Positions 25,379-33,632 of a DNA stretch of 64,000 nt are shown here, in pieces. The stretch's first letter is position 1. Each line of letters begins with the position of its first letter. The position numbers and the translations under genes were made by a program. The stretch lies in assembly GCA_963829575.1 (NCBI GenBank), contig CAWHJF010000002.1, positions 62,001-126,000 on the forward strand, in the 5' to 3' direction. The stretch comes from KACC-23026 sp963829575. Lineage in GTDB: Bacteria; Bacillota; Bacilli; Bacillales; Sporolactobacillaceae. A model generated the notes under the pieces. That model had not been told where the DNA came from, did no database searches, and was given only the letters and a program-made list of their open reading frames with translations.

Positions 25379-25630
25379 GTGTCACGTGACTATTATTTTG
25401 AAATGGGTTCACGTTCCATTGGTGAGGCTGTCGAGATTGAAACCACTGACGGGGAAGTTCTACAGGGCTTAACTATTAAAGTGGATTCGAATCACCTGTA
25501 CCTGTGTCCGATGCATATGTTAGACGGAGACAAGTCCAAGCTTGTGAAGTTACTAGCGTCGGATGACCATTTGATTGCGATTCCTCTGGCATCGATTCTT
25601 TCCTTTGATTTTATCCAAGTCTACTTTTAA
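25379..25630 (+). CDS. Hypothetical protein, 83 aa, small beta-rich
   Basis: A GTG at 25379, eight bases after GGAGG, opens an 83-residue soluble protein. The central part (GEAVEIETTDGEVLQGLTIKV followed by alternating hydrophobics) has the look of a small Sm-like beta-barrel, comparable in pattern to the N-terminal domain of the protein at 50971. I do not recognise a named family. Confidence 0.55.
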   Translation: MSRDYYFEMGSRSIGEAVEIETTDGEVLQGLTIKVDSNHLYLCPMHMLDGDKSKLVKLLASDDHLIAIPLASILSFDFIQVYF

Positions 25631-25654
25631 CCATATAAGGAAAGGCCATCAATT

Positions 25655-25682
25655 AAAAGGGTCCAGTAAAGGGCTCTTTTTT
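25655..25682 (+). terminator. Terminator after the small gene at 25379
   Basis: AAAAGGGTCC pairs, with two G-T wobbles, with GGGCTCTTTT, followed by T. Confidence 0.6.
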
Positions 25683-25767
25683 GTATATGGAAAAGTTTAG
25701 AAGAGAATAAAATCCATTAAATGGAAGGGTGCATTAGGTGAATCTAAGCGCTTTTAAACGGACGCAT

Positions 25768-25796
25768 TGCTTGAAAATTAGAGATTATGCTATAAT
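25768..25796 (+). promoter_or_regulatory. Sigma-A promoter of scpA-scpB
   Basis: TTGCTT, 17 bases, TATAAT, with an extended -10 TG (TGCTATAAT), about 45 bases before scpA. Confidence 0.7.
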
Positions 25797-25843
25797 ACCG
25801 CTAGTTTACTTTTCGTTATAGCTAGAAGAAGTGGGTGGAGAGT

Positions 25844-26626
25844 TTGGAATATCAAGTGAAGCTTGAGGCATTTGAAGGCCCATTGGATCTTCTTTTGCAC
25901 TTGATTAAGAAGTTAGAAATAGACATCTATGATATTCCAGTTGCCATTATAACCGAGCAGTACTTAGATTTTATTCATCACATGAAGATTTTGGAACTTG
26001 ATTTAGCCAGTGAGTATCTTGTTATGGCCGCTTCGCTCATTGAAATTAAGAGTCGGATGTTGTTACCAAAACCAGAGATTCTGTTCGATGAAGAGAATTT
26101 CGAAGAGGCTTACGAAGAAGACCCGCGTGACGCTCTTGTGCAAAGGTTAATTGAATACCGTCATTATAAAGAAGCTGCAGAGGTTTTAAAAGAAAGAGAA
26201 GTGGAACAGTTTTCTGTTTTCTCTAAAAAACCTATGGATTTAGCATCAATGGATGGGCAAAAGCGAGAAGCACCTCTTGCCGACGCCTCTGTATATGATA
26301 TGATTTCTGCTCTTCAACATTTACTTAGAAGAAAGCAAATTAACAGGCCACTAAGGACTAAAATAGAACGCCAATCCTTACCTGTTGGAGAACGGATGAA
26401 AGGGATCCTCACCCATCTAAGACGTTTTGATCGCCCATTACTGTTTACATCATTGTTTCCTTATCCCGATCGCACTCATATCGTTGTGACCTTTTTGGCA
26501 CTACTAGAGCTTATGAAGCTTAAACAGATTCAATGCGTTCAAACCCAAAATTTTGATGAGATCTCAATAAGTTTAACGGAGGGGGCGGGGGACATTGAAC
26601 ATTTCGAAGACACTTTCGATCATTGA
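25844..26626 (+). CDS. scpA: Segregation and condensation protein A
   Basis: Kleisin subunit of the SMC condensin complex. The N-terminal helix domain LEAFEGPLDLLLHLIKKLEIDIYDIP contacts the SMC neck and the C-terminal winged helix (FLALLELMKLKQIQC) contacts the SMC head. I prefer the TTG at 25844 because it aligns with the conserved MEYQVK opening of B. subtilis ScpA; a GTG three codons earlier is the alternative. Overlaps scpB by 32 bases. Confidence 0.92.
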   Translation: MEYQVKLEAFEGPLDLLLHLIKKLEIDIYDIPVAIITEQYLDFIHHMKILELDLASEYLVMAASLIEIKSRMLLPKPEILFDEENFEEAYEEDPRDALVQRLIEYRHYKEAAEVLKEREVEQFSVFSKKPMDLASMDGQKREAPLADASVYDMISALQHLLRRKQINRPLRTKIERQSLPVGERMKGILTHLRRFDRPLLFTSLFPYPDRTHIVVTFLALLELMKLKQIQCVQTQNFDEISISLTEGAGDIEHFEDTFDH

Positions 26627-27176
26627 AGCCGTTCTTTATGTATCGGGAGAAGAAGGGGTTTCAATAGATCAATTGACAACCGTTTTAGAGCGATCTGAGC
26701 CTGAGGTACTAGAAGCTTTAGACCAACTGAAGAATAACCTTGCTAAAGACTCACGTGGGCTTGAATTAGTCGTGGTCGCAGAACGGTTTAAATTCGTAAC
26801 TAAGCGAGAGGTGTCGGATTATATCGCACGATTGATTGATAATCCGAAGCCTGTCTCCTTATCGCAGGCTGCACTAGAAACGCTCGCTATTATTGCTTAT
26901 AAACAACCGATCTCAAGGGTTGAGGTAGAAGACATCCGTGGGGTTAAATCTGAAAAAGCGATTCAGACTTTGGTTGGGAAAGGCTTGATTAAAGAGGTTG
27001 GAAGGATGGAGGGAACTGGACGCGCAATTCTTTATGGTGTCACGGAGACGTTCTTAACCCATTTCGGCTTAAAATCACTTGAAGAGTTGCCGGCCATTCA
27101 AACGTCTCTTGAGCCAAGTGATCAAGCAGAAGGCAATTTGTTCTATGAAAATTTTCAACAAAGCCTTTTTGATTAA
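26595..27176 (+). CDS. scpB: Segregation and condensation protein B
   Basis: Dimeric winged-helix partner of ScpA in the SMC complex. Recognised by SIIEAVLYVSGEEGVSIDQL, LETLAIIAYKQPISRVEVEDIRGVKSEKAI and the GTGRAILYGVTETFLTHFGL block. It is 193 residues with a TTG start after GGAGGGGGCGGGGG, inside the end of scpA. Confidence 0.94.
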   Translation: MNISKTLSIIEAVLYVSGEEGVSIDQLTTVLERSEPEVLEALDQLKNNLAKDSRGLELVVVAERFKFVTKREVSDYIARLIDNPKPVSLSQAALETLAIIAYKQPISRVEVEDIRGVKSEKAIQTLVGKGLIKEVGRMEGTGRAILYGVTETFLTHFGLKSLEELPAIQTSLEPSDQAEGNLFYENFQQSLFD

Positions 27177-27249
27177 AGGCTATATTTTTTGGTTTTAGCG
27201 TAATACAACACGTTTTTTAAGTCAGAAGAGAGTTCATGGAGGGCTTGGA

Positions 27250-28566
27250 GTGACTTATGATGTAATAGTAGTAGGAGCGGGTTTAGCAGGATTAAGTGCC
27301 GGCTTTGAATTATCGTGGCGAGGAAAAAGTGTGCTCATCTTAGAACAAGCATCAGTTGTGGGTGGACGGACGTCTTCTTGGAACGAAGAGGGCATGGAGG
27401 TCGAGTCAGGCTTGCATCGTTTTATTGGCTATTATGAGGCGCTTCCGGACCTGCTATTTCGAGCAGGTATTGATGTCGACCGAATTGTAACTTGGGAAGA
27501 ACAAGTTGCCGTTAAAATTGGGATCGAACGGGTGATGTTTGGCTTATCACCGCTTCATGGACCGATTAAGACCCTTCGTGGTCTGATCGGCAATAATCGG
27601 ATTCTTCCTGTTAAAGATAAATTAGCTTTGACCCGTTTTTTTTCAGCGGGCTTCCGTGATTACAAAACGAAACATGCTTCCTTAGATCAAATTAGCGTTC
27701 AAGATTATGCAGAAAAACATGGTATGAATCGAGATACGATCGAAAAAGTAGTGATTCCACTTAGTTCAGGAATTTTCTTCTTACCACCTGACCGATATTC
27801 GGCTTATGCATTTTTTGGGATGTTTTATCCTGGGCTTAAAAAGTTTTATAAGTTACGACTAGGTGCCTTTAACGGCGGGATGACTGAAGTGATGATGGAT
27901 CCATTGTCCAAAGCGATTGTAAGGCTCGGAGGTACAATTGAAACGACGACTAAAGTAGAAAAGCTTCTGGTTCGAAACGGACGTGTAGAAGGCGTGTTAA
28001 CCAAAGATGAGACCTTTGAAGCTGAGACGACGATTCTCGCAACAACGATAAAAGAATCACAAAGATTGGTTCGCCCACATGTGCCTTCTGGGTCTTGGTT
28101 TGATCGATTTATGCAATTGGGATCGATGCCAGCCGTCTCGATTCAATTAGACTTAGATAAACCCGCTTTAGCAAAGGATATGACCACCTTTGCGCCAAAT
28201 ACCTGTCTTGGTAGTTTTTCTGAACAATCGAGGACGACATTTCCACAATCAAAAGGTAGACTTTCCATCATATTAACCCCGCCGGAACGTTTTATAGATT
28301 TGGAAGAGGAAGAAGTTCTAGAAATTGTTCTTAAGGATGCGCAAAAAATAGGGCTGAATCTCGAGTCTCATATCTTAGATTATCGTGTGATTCGCCATCC
28401 GAACGATTTCTATTCACTTGAACCGGGTAACGATCACTTAAGACCTAGTCAGAAGACTCCTGTTGATGGACTTTTACTCGCGGGCGATTATACACAACAA
28501 CCTTATTTTGCAACGATGGAAGGGGCAGTTGTGTCCGGTAAATTGGCCGCACAAGCAATAAAATAA
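27250..28566 (+). CDS. CrtI/HpnE-like FAD-dependent desaturase
   Basis: A 438-residue flavoprotein of the phytoene desaturase / hydroxysqualene dehydroxylase / amine-oxidase superfamily. The N-terminal dinucleotide motif is GAGLAGLSAGFEL followed by VGGRTSSW, and the C-terminal FAD motif is LLLAGDYTQQPYFATMEGAV. No isoprenoid synthase or other carotenoid gene is nearby, so the substrate is not known. A GTG start follows GGAGGG. It is not part of the B. subtilis gene order in this stretch, hence probably an insertion. Confidence 0.75.
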   Translation: MTYDVIVVGAGLAGLSAGFELSWRGKSVLILEQASVVGGRTSSWNEEGMEVESGLHRFIGYYEALPDLLFRAGIDVDRIVTWEEQVAVKIGIERVMFGLSPLHGPIKTLRGLIGNNRILPVKDKLALTRFFSAGFRDYKTKHASLDQISVQDYAEKHGMNRDTIEKVVIPLSSGIFFLPPDRYSAYAFFGMFYPGLKKFYKLRLGAFNGGMTEVMMDPLSKAIVRLGGTIETTTKVEKLLVRNGRVEGVLTKDETFEAETTILATTIKESQRLVRPHVPSGSWFDRFMQLGSMPAVSIQLDLDKPALAKDMTTFAPNTCLGSFSEQSRTTFPQSKGRLSIILTPPERFIDLEEEEVLEIVLKDAQKIGLNLESHILDYRVIRHPNDFYSLEPGNDHLRPSQKTPVDGLLLAGDYTQQPYFATMEGAVVSGKLAAQAIK

Positions 28567-28580
28567 CGGTTTAGATCGTG

Positions 28581-28625
28581 AAGAACGCCGTCTGGGAACT
28601 CGATTCGCAGACGGCGTTCTTTTTA
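28581..28625 (+). terminator. Terminator of the desaturase gene
   Basis: GAACGCCGTCTG and CAGACGGCGTTC form a perfect 12-bp stem with a 13-base loop and a TTTTT tail. Confidence 0.92.
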
Positions 28626-28788
28626 TGGCTTAAATTATGAATATGGACAATTGTCCATATGGTGAAAACGCTTAATAAAAATTTACAAAAAGGGAGAATC
28701 GAACCCTGAATAAGGTCTATGACAGGATTGTATGCGGTTTCATACTAACAGATAAATTTAAAAAGTCTAAAAATTTACGTTTTTAAGG

Positions 28789-28817
28789 TTGACCTATTTT
28801 CGTTTGGAGAGTATTAT
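28789..28817 (+). promoter_or_regulatory. Sigma-A promoter of ilvD
   Basis: TTGACC, 17 bases, TATTAT. It implies an untranslated leader of about 330 bases before ilvD. Confidence 0.6.
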
Positions 28818-28823
28818 AAATCC

Positions 28824-29152
28824 CAATCAAAGGTTTTTTAAACGCTTTGAGATAAAATCTGACAAACTTTTATAGTTTGAGTTTTTAGAATGTTTAGAAG
28901 GGTTAATTCGGAATCTTTGACTTTAGCGCGTTCAAACGTTTTTACGTTATACGATACAAGTGTGTTTGAACAAAAGACGCAGAATTGAAGTCCTCAAAAG
29001 ACTTTTTTCATAAAATTGTAAAATAAGAAGACTATGAGTTCGATTAGAAAAATGGTAAAGTTAATGGAAATGCTAGCTAATTCTAAAAATAGAAAATAAA
29101 CGCTATTAGCTGGATCAAGAGAAACGAGTTTTAGTGAAGGGGAGATGATGTC
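28824..29152 (+). other. Long AT-rich leader of ilvD
   Basis: No T-box sequence, start codon or known riboswitch motif could be found. Short complementary stretches are present (for example GTTCAAAC and GTTTGAAC near 28930-28975), so structure is possible. AAGTCCTC/GACTTTTTT near 28995 resembles a weak attenuator. Confidence 0.3.
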
Positions 29153-30820
29153 ATGCGAAGCGACATGATAAAAAAAGGATTTGAACGCGCACCTCATCGA
29201 AGCTTACTTCACGCAGCAGGTGTTAAAACAGGGGATTTACACAAACCATTTATAGGAGTTTGTAACTCTTATGTAGATATCATCCCAGGTCATAGACATT
29301 TGCGTGAATTTGCAGATGTTGTGAAAGAAGCCATTTGGGAAGCGGGCGGGGTCCCGTTTGAATTTAATACAATTGGTGTGGACGACGGAATTGCAATGGG
29401 GCATATTGGAATGCGGTATTCATTGCCAAGTCGTGAGTTGATTGCCGATTCCGCGGAAACAGTAATTAACGCCCACTGGTTAGACGGTGTCTTTTATATT
29501 CCAAACTGTGACAAAATTACACCAGGTATGTTAATGGCAGCGGTTCGAACAAACGTGCCAGCTGTATTTGTTTCCGGTGGACCAATGGAAGCAGGGAAAT
29601 CTGCAACCGGCCAAAACTTATCTCTCACATCAGTGTTTGAAGGAGTTGGCGCCCATCAATCAGGAAAAATGACGCTAGAAGAATTGACTGAACTCGAGAC
29701 ACTCGCGTGTCCGACTTGTGGGTCATGTTCAGGTATGTTTACAGCCAATTCAATGAACTGTTTGATGGAAATGCTCGGGCTTGCTCTTCCAGGAAATGGA
29801 ACGATCGTCGCAACATCCGAAGAGCGGCATCGCTTAATTAAAGAAGCGGTGGGTCACTTAATGAACCTCGTTGAAAAGGACATTAAGCCAAGAGATATTG
29901 TCACTCACGAAACCATCGATGACGCGTTTGCTTTAGATATGGCAATGGGTGGTTCGACTAATACAGTCCTTCATACTTTGGCATTAGCTCATGAAGCAGG
30001 CATTGATTATGATTTGAGTCGAATTAACGAAATTGCTGAAAAAGTTCCTTATCTTTCTAAACTTGCTCCAGCCTCTGATTATTCGATGCAAGATCTTCAT
30101 GATGCAGGTGGAGTAAGTGCGATCATTAATGAACTTTGTAAAATTGATGGTCTCCTTCACAAAGACCGAATTACCATTACGGGTAAATCACTTTATGAAA
30201 ATGTAAAGGACGCCGAAATCCTAAATGAAAATGTTGTTCGTCCGGCCGAGAATGCCTATAGTAAAGTCGGAGGATTATCAATCTTATATGGGAATATCGC
30301 ACCTAACGGCTCTGTTATTAAAGTTGGGGCGGTGGATCCTTCCATTTCAACGTTCACAGGTAAAGCGATCGTGTTTGAATCTCAAGAAGAAGCACAAAAA
30401 GGCATTGATGACGGAACAGTTCAAGCTGGTCATGTTGTCGTGATCCGTTATGAAGGTCCAAAAGGTGGCCCAGGAATGCCTGAGATGCTTGCACCTACGT
30501 CTTCCATTATGGGAAGAGGGTTAGGGAAAGAAGTCGCACTGATCACGGACGGACGTTTCTCTGGAGCAACACGCGGGATAAGCATTGGTCATATGTCACC
30601 CGAAGCAGCAGAAGGCGGTCCTATTGCGTTTATTGAAGACGGTGACGAAATTATCATTGACCTTCCAAACCGTACTATCAATGTTTTAGTCGATGAGGAA
30701 GTCTGGGAAACACGGAAAGCCAACTTTGTTGAGCCTGAACCGAAAATTAAATCGGGTTATCTCGCCCGTTATGCTAAACTCGTGACATCTGCCAACACGG
30801 GCGGCGTGTTAAAAGTATAA
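29153..30820 (+). CDS. ilvD: Dihydroxy-acid dehydratase
   Basis: Iron-sulfur dehydratase converting dihydroxy acids to the 2-oxo acid precursors of valine and isoleucine. The three cluster cysteine regions are CNSY (about residue 43), PNCDKITPGM and CPTCGSCSGMFTANSMN. At 555 residues it is standard length. An ATG start follows GGGGAGATG. It has its own promoter and stands before the T-box that governs ilvB, so it may also feed read-through into that leader. Confidence 0.95.
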   Translation: MRSDMIKKGFERAPHRSLLHAAGVKTGDLHKPFIGVCNSYVDIIPGHRHLREFADVVKEAIWEAGGVPFEFNTIGVDDGIAMGHIGMRYSLPSRELIADSAETVINAHWLDGVFYIPNCDKITPGMLMAAVRTNVPAVFVSGGPMEAGKSATGQNLSLTSVFEGVGAHQSGKMTLEELTELETLACPTCGSCSGMFTANSMNCLMEMLGLALPGNGTIVATSEERHRLIKEAVGHLMNLVEKDIKPRDIVTHETIDDAFALDMAMGGSTNTVLHTLALAHEAGIDYDLSRINEIAEKVPYLSKLAPASDYSMQDLHDAGGVSAIINELCKIDGLLHKDRITITGKSLYENVKDAEILNENVVRPAENAYSKVGGLSILYGNIAPNGSVIKVGAVDPSISTFTGKAIVFESQEEAQKGIDDGTVQAGHVVVIRYEGPKGGPGMPEMLAPTSSIMGRGLGKEVALITDGRFSGATRGISIGHMSPEAAEGGPIAFIEDGDEIIIDLPNRTINVLVDEEVWETRKANFVEPEPKIKSGYLARYAKLVTSANTGGVLKV

Positions 30821-30854
30821 GAAGTATATATAAATAATGAATTCGATGATAGAG

Positions 30855-31158
30855 ATAAAGTATTTTGGGCTGTCTTTTCACAGAGAGCTGGTTGGTGCTG
30901 AGAGCCAGTGGGACCCCTTAATGCGAGATCACTCTGGAGTGCAAATCTGAAAGGAAACGAGTAGGAGTTGCCGGGTCTTATACTTTGCGGTGTGACCCGT
31001 TACCAAATGACAAGTTTTTTTGTCGCTGAGGCAGACCAAGTGATTGTGTCTGTGAAAAAGGGTGGTACCGTGAAAAGTGTAGCTTTTCACCCCTTGTTAA
31101 CTCATTCCATTGTGAATGTGTTTAGAGGGGTGGAGAGCTTTTGTTTTGGTTAAAATGA
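30855..31158 (+). promoter_or_regulatory. T-box riboswitch of the ilv-leu operon, probable isoleucine specifier
   Basis: The leader has the stem I features AGAGAGCTGGTTGGTGC, then a probable specifier codon ATC (Ile) at 30928-30930, placed before ACTCTGGAGT as in other T-boxes. The T-box core AGGGTGGTACCG is at 31059-31070. The antiterminator stem GTGAAAAG/CTTTTCAC with flanking GGGG/CCCC competes with a terminator formed by AGCTTTTCACCCC and GGGGTGGAGAGCT plus TTTTGTTTT. Uncharged tRNA binding would let transcription reach ilvB. The specifier assignment is by analogy and needs a covariance fit. Confidence 0.85.
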
Positions 31159-31172
31159 TGAAAACCCCTTTA

Positions 31173-31187
31173 AATGTTCAGAAAATT
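31173..31187. promoter_or_regulatory. CodY box before ilvB
   Basis: AATGTTCAGAAAATT matches the CodY consensus AATTTTCWGAAAATT at 14 of 15 positions. It lies between the T-box terminator and the ilvB ribosome site, a position suited to roadblock repression by GTP/branched-chain amino acid-bound CodY. Confidence 0.75.
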
Positions 31188-31204
31188 CTAAGGAGGGATC
31201 GGTC

Positions 31205-32923
31205 TTGACTGTGAACACGAAAGCCAGTTCAATTCCAGCTAAAACAAAAACAGTTCTAACGGGATCTGATTTGTTGATTCAAGCTTTAAAAAATGAAGGT
31301 GTTGAAATCATCTTTGGTTACCCAGGCGGTGCTGTACTCCCAATTTACGACGCGCTTTATAAAAACCCAATTGAACATGTCTTAACACGTCATGAACAAG
31401 GAGCGATACATGCTGCGGAAGGTTACGCTCGAGTGACCGGTAAAGCAGGCGTTGTCTTCGGAACATCTGGACCAGGGGCAACTAACCTAGTCACCGGTAT
31501 TGCGGACGCCATGATGGATTCCTTACCGCTCGTTGTTTTCACCGGCCAGGTTGGTCAAAGTGTCATTGGGACAGATGCTTTCCAAGAGGCGGACGTCATC
31601 GGCATTACAATGCCAATTACGAAACATAATTATCAAGTGTCGAGAATCGAAGATCTTCCAAGAATTGTAAAAGAAGCCTTTCATATTGCGACCACTGGAA
31701 GACCAGGTCCAGTTGTGGTTGATATTCCAAAAAATATTTCGGCTGACCCAACTAAGGAAATAGAAGCGGTGCAAGAGATACACTTACCAGGCTATCAGCC
31801 TAATGTCGCACCGAATATGCTTCAGATTCAAAAACTTGTGGATGCGATTAATCAGTCGGAAAAACCACTTATTTTAGCAGGGGCAGGGATTTTGCATGCT
31901 AGAGGTACTAATGAATTTTTAGAATTTGTGAATCAAACGAAAATACCAGTGGTTCATACGCTTCTAGGCATTGGCACACTTCCAGCTTCCCATCCACTTA
32001 ATTTTGGTATGGCCGGCATGCATGGTTCTTATGCCGCGAACATGGCAATTTGTGAAGCCGACTTACTGATTAATATTGGGGCGCGTTTTGATGATCGACT
32101 AACAGGTGCGCTCGAACATTTTGCTGCAAATGCAACGGTTGCGCATATCGATATTGATCCTGCTGAGATTGGCAAAAACGTCAAAACTCCAATACCGATT
32201 GTATCGGATGCACGCCTTGCCTTAGCTGAACTCAACCAATTTAAGTTTGAAAATTCTAATGATGACTGGGTCGCTGGCTTACAACAATTGGCGGTTGACT
32301 ATCCATTCTGGGAAAGCAAAACGGATGCCATTTCTCCTCAAGGGCTTATTCGAAAAATCCATGAAATCACTGGAGGAGAAGCAATTGTAACGACAGATGT
32401 CGGACAGCATCAAATGTGGACCGCGCAATACTATCGTTTTGATGCCCCGCATCGTTGGATCACCTCCGGGGGTCTCGGAACAATGGGCTTCGGCTTCCCA
32501 GCCGCAATTGGTGCTCAATTAGCGGCTCCAGATGATTTGGTCATTGCGGTCGTAGGCGATGGTGGGTTTCAAATGACGCTCCAAGAACTTTCTGTTATTA
32601 AAGAACGAAATCTTCCAGTGAAAATTGTCATTGTGAATAACCAAGCGCTTGGAATGGTTCGCCAATGGCAGGAAGCCTTTTATGATAAACGCTACTCAGA
32701 ATCTCTCATTCCAACTCAACCGGATTTTGTTAAGTTAGCAGATAGCTATGGCATTAAAGGATTTAAAGTTGAGCAAGAAGAAGAGTTAGCTAACATCTTA
32801 AAGCAAGCATTCGAAATGCCGGAGCCCGTCTTGATTGATTGTCGAGTTCATGCAGGAGAGAATGTGACACCAATGGTTGCGCCTGGAAAAGGTCTGCATC
32901 AAATGGAGGGGATGAAGCCATGA
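31205..32923 (+). CDS. ilvB: Acetolactate synthase large subunit
   Basis: TPP- and FAD-dependent enzyme making acetolactate or acetohydroxybutyrate, the first common step of valine, leucine and isoleucine synthesis. The catalytic Glu region is YPGGAVLPIYDAL...RHEQGAIHAAEGYAR and the TPP motif is VGDGGFQMTLQELSVIKERNLPVKIVIVNN. It is 572 residues from a TTG start behind AAGGAGGG. The stop overlaps the ilvH start (ATGA). It is controlled by the upstream T-box and CodY box. Confidence 0.95.
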   Translation: MTVNTKASSIPAKTKTVLTGSDLLIQALKNEGVEIIFGYPGGAVLPIYDALYKNPIEHVLTRHEQGAIHAAEGYARVTGKAGVVFGTSGPGATNLVTGIADAMMDSLPLVVFTGQVGQSVIGTDAFQEADVIGITMPITKHNYQVSRIEDLPRIVKEAFHIATTGRPGPVVVDIPKNISADPTKEIEAVQEIHLPGYQPNVAPNMLQIQKLVDAINQSEKPLILAGAGILHARGTNEFLEFVNQTKIPVVHTLLGIGTLPASHPLNFGMAGMHGSYAANMAICEADLLINIGARFDDRLTGALEHFAANATVAHIDIDPAEIGKNVKTPIPIVSDARLALAELNQFKFENSNDDWVAGLQQLAVDYPFWESKTDAISPQGLIRKIHEITGGEAIVTTDVGQHQMWTAQYYRFDAPHRWITSGGLGTMGFGFPAAIGAQLAAPDDLVIAVVGDGGFQMTLQELSVIKERNLPVKIVIVNNQALGMVRQWQEAFYDKRYSESLIPTQPDFVKLADSYGIKGFKVEQEEELANILKQAFEMPEPVLIDCRVHAGENVTPMVAPGKGLHQMEGMKP

Positions 32924-33441
32924 GACGGATCATTACAGCAATTGTAAGTAACCAAAGTGGAGTTTTGAACCGTGTAACTGGGCTGTTAAGTAAACGGCAA
33001 TTTAATATTGAAAGTATTTCAGTTGGCGTGACCGAAACACCTGCTCAGTCACGGATGACCTTTGTAGTTGAGGCAGAAGATGATACGAAACTTGAACAAA
33101 TTATTAAGCAATTAAATAAACAAATTGATGTCATTAAAGTTTCAGATATTACGGATATGGCAATTGTGGCTCGTGAGCTCGCCCTAGTGAAAGTGATGAG
33201 CCGACCACAAACACGGAGTGAAATCCGTGACTTAGTTGAAACCTTTCGAGCCTCTGTCATTGATATAGGTAGGGATAGTCTAACCATTCAGGTTACAGGG
33301 GAAACCGATAAGGTAGAAGCCTTAATTGAACTCTTACGTCCTTATGGTATTAAGGAATTGGCTCGAACAGGCGTGACCGCATTCCCTCGTGGCATGCAAA
33401 AGTCAACCAACGACATTAAACCATTTTCTGTTTTGAAGTAA
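32920..33441 (+). CDS. ilvH: Acetolactate synthase small regulatory subunit
   Basis: A 173-residue regulatory subunit. The N-terminal ACT domain (RRIITAIVSNQSGVLNRVTGLLSKRQFNIESISVG) binds valine for feedback inhibition, and the C-terminal domain (ELALVKVMSRPQTRSEI onward) activates IlvB. The ATG at 32920 overlaps the ilvB stop, so the two subunits are translationally coupled. Confidence 0.95.
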   Translation: MRRIITAIVSNQSGVLNRVTGLLSKRQFNIESISVGVTETPAQSRMTFVVEAEDDTKLEQIIKQLNKQIDVIKVSDITDMAIVARELALVKVMSRPQTRSEIRDLVETFRASVIDIGRDSLTIQVTGETDKVEALIELLRPYGIKELARTGVTAFPRGMQKSTNDIKPFSVLK

Positions 33442-33461
33442 CGTTTGAAACGGGTTGTTTG

Positions 33462-33575
33462 GCTCATTCGTGCAGATCGCGCGTCCTTTTGGTTTCGACT
33501 AAAAGGTAGCTTGATGGATTTAAGCGTTAGCCGCGCGCAAAAAGTAGACGTTTGATCCATCAAGCTAAATGAGTC
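33462..33575 (+). promoter_or_regulatory. Large intra-operon hairpin between ilvH and ilvC
   Basis: TAGCTTGATGGAT (33507-33519) and ATCCATCAAGCTA (33555-33567) are perfectly complementary. Outer GCTCATT/AATGAG arms lie at 33462-33468 and 33568-33573. There is no T-run, so it is more likely an mRNA processing or stability element than a terminator. Confidence 0.6.
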
Positions 33576-33632
33576 ATAACGATTGCGTTAGTTTGACAAG
33601 GCTTAATTATTATAAGAGGAGTGTAATTAATT

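Noticed and set aside
28824..29152. T-box in the ilvD leader
   Set aside because: The T-box core (GGTGGNACCG) and a specifier stem are absent. Only generic AT-rich pairing is seen.
30968..31153. 61-codon open frame upstream of ilvB
   Set aside because: It lies wholly inside the T-box leader and its terminator, with no credible ribosome site.
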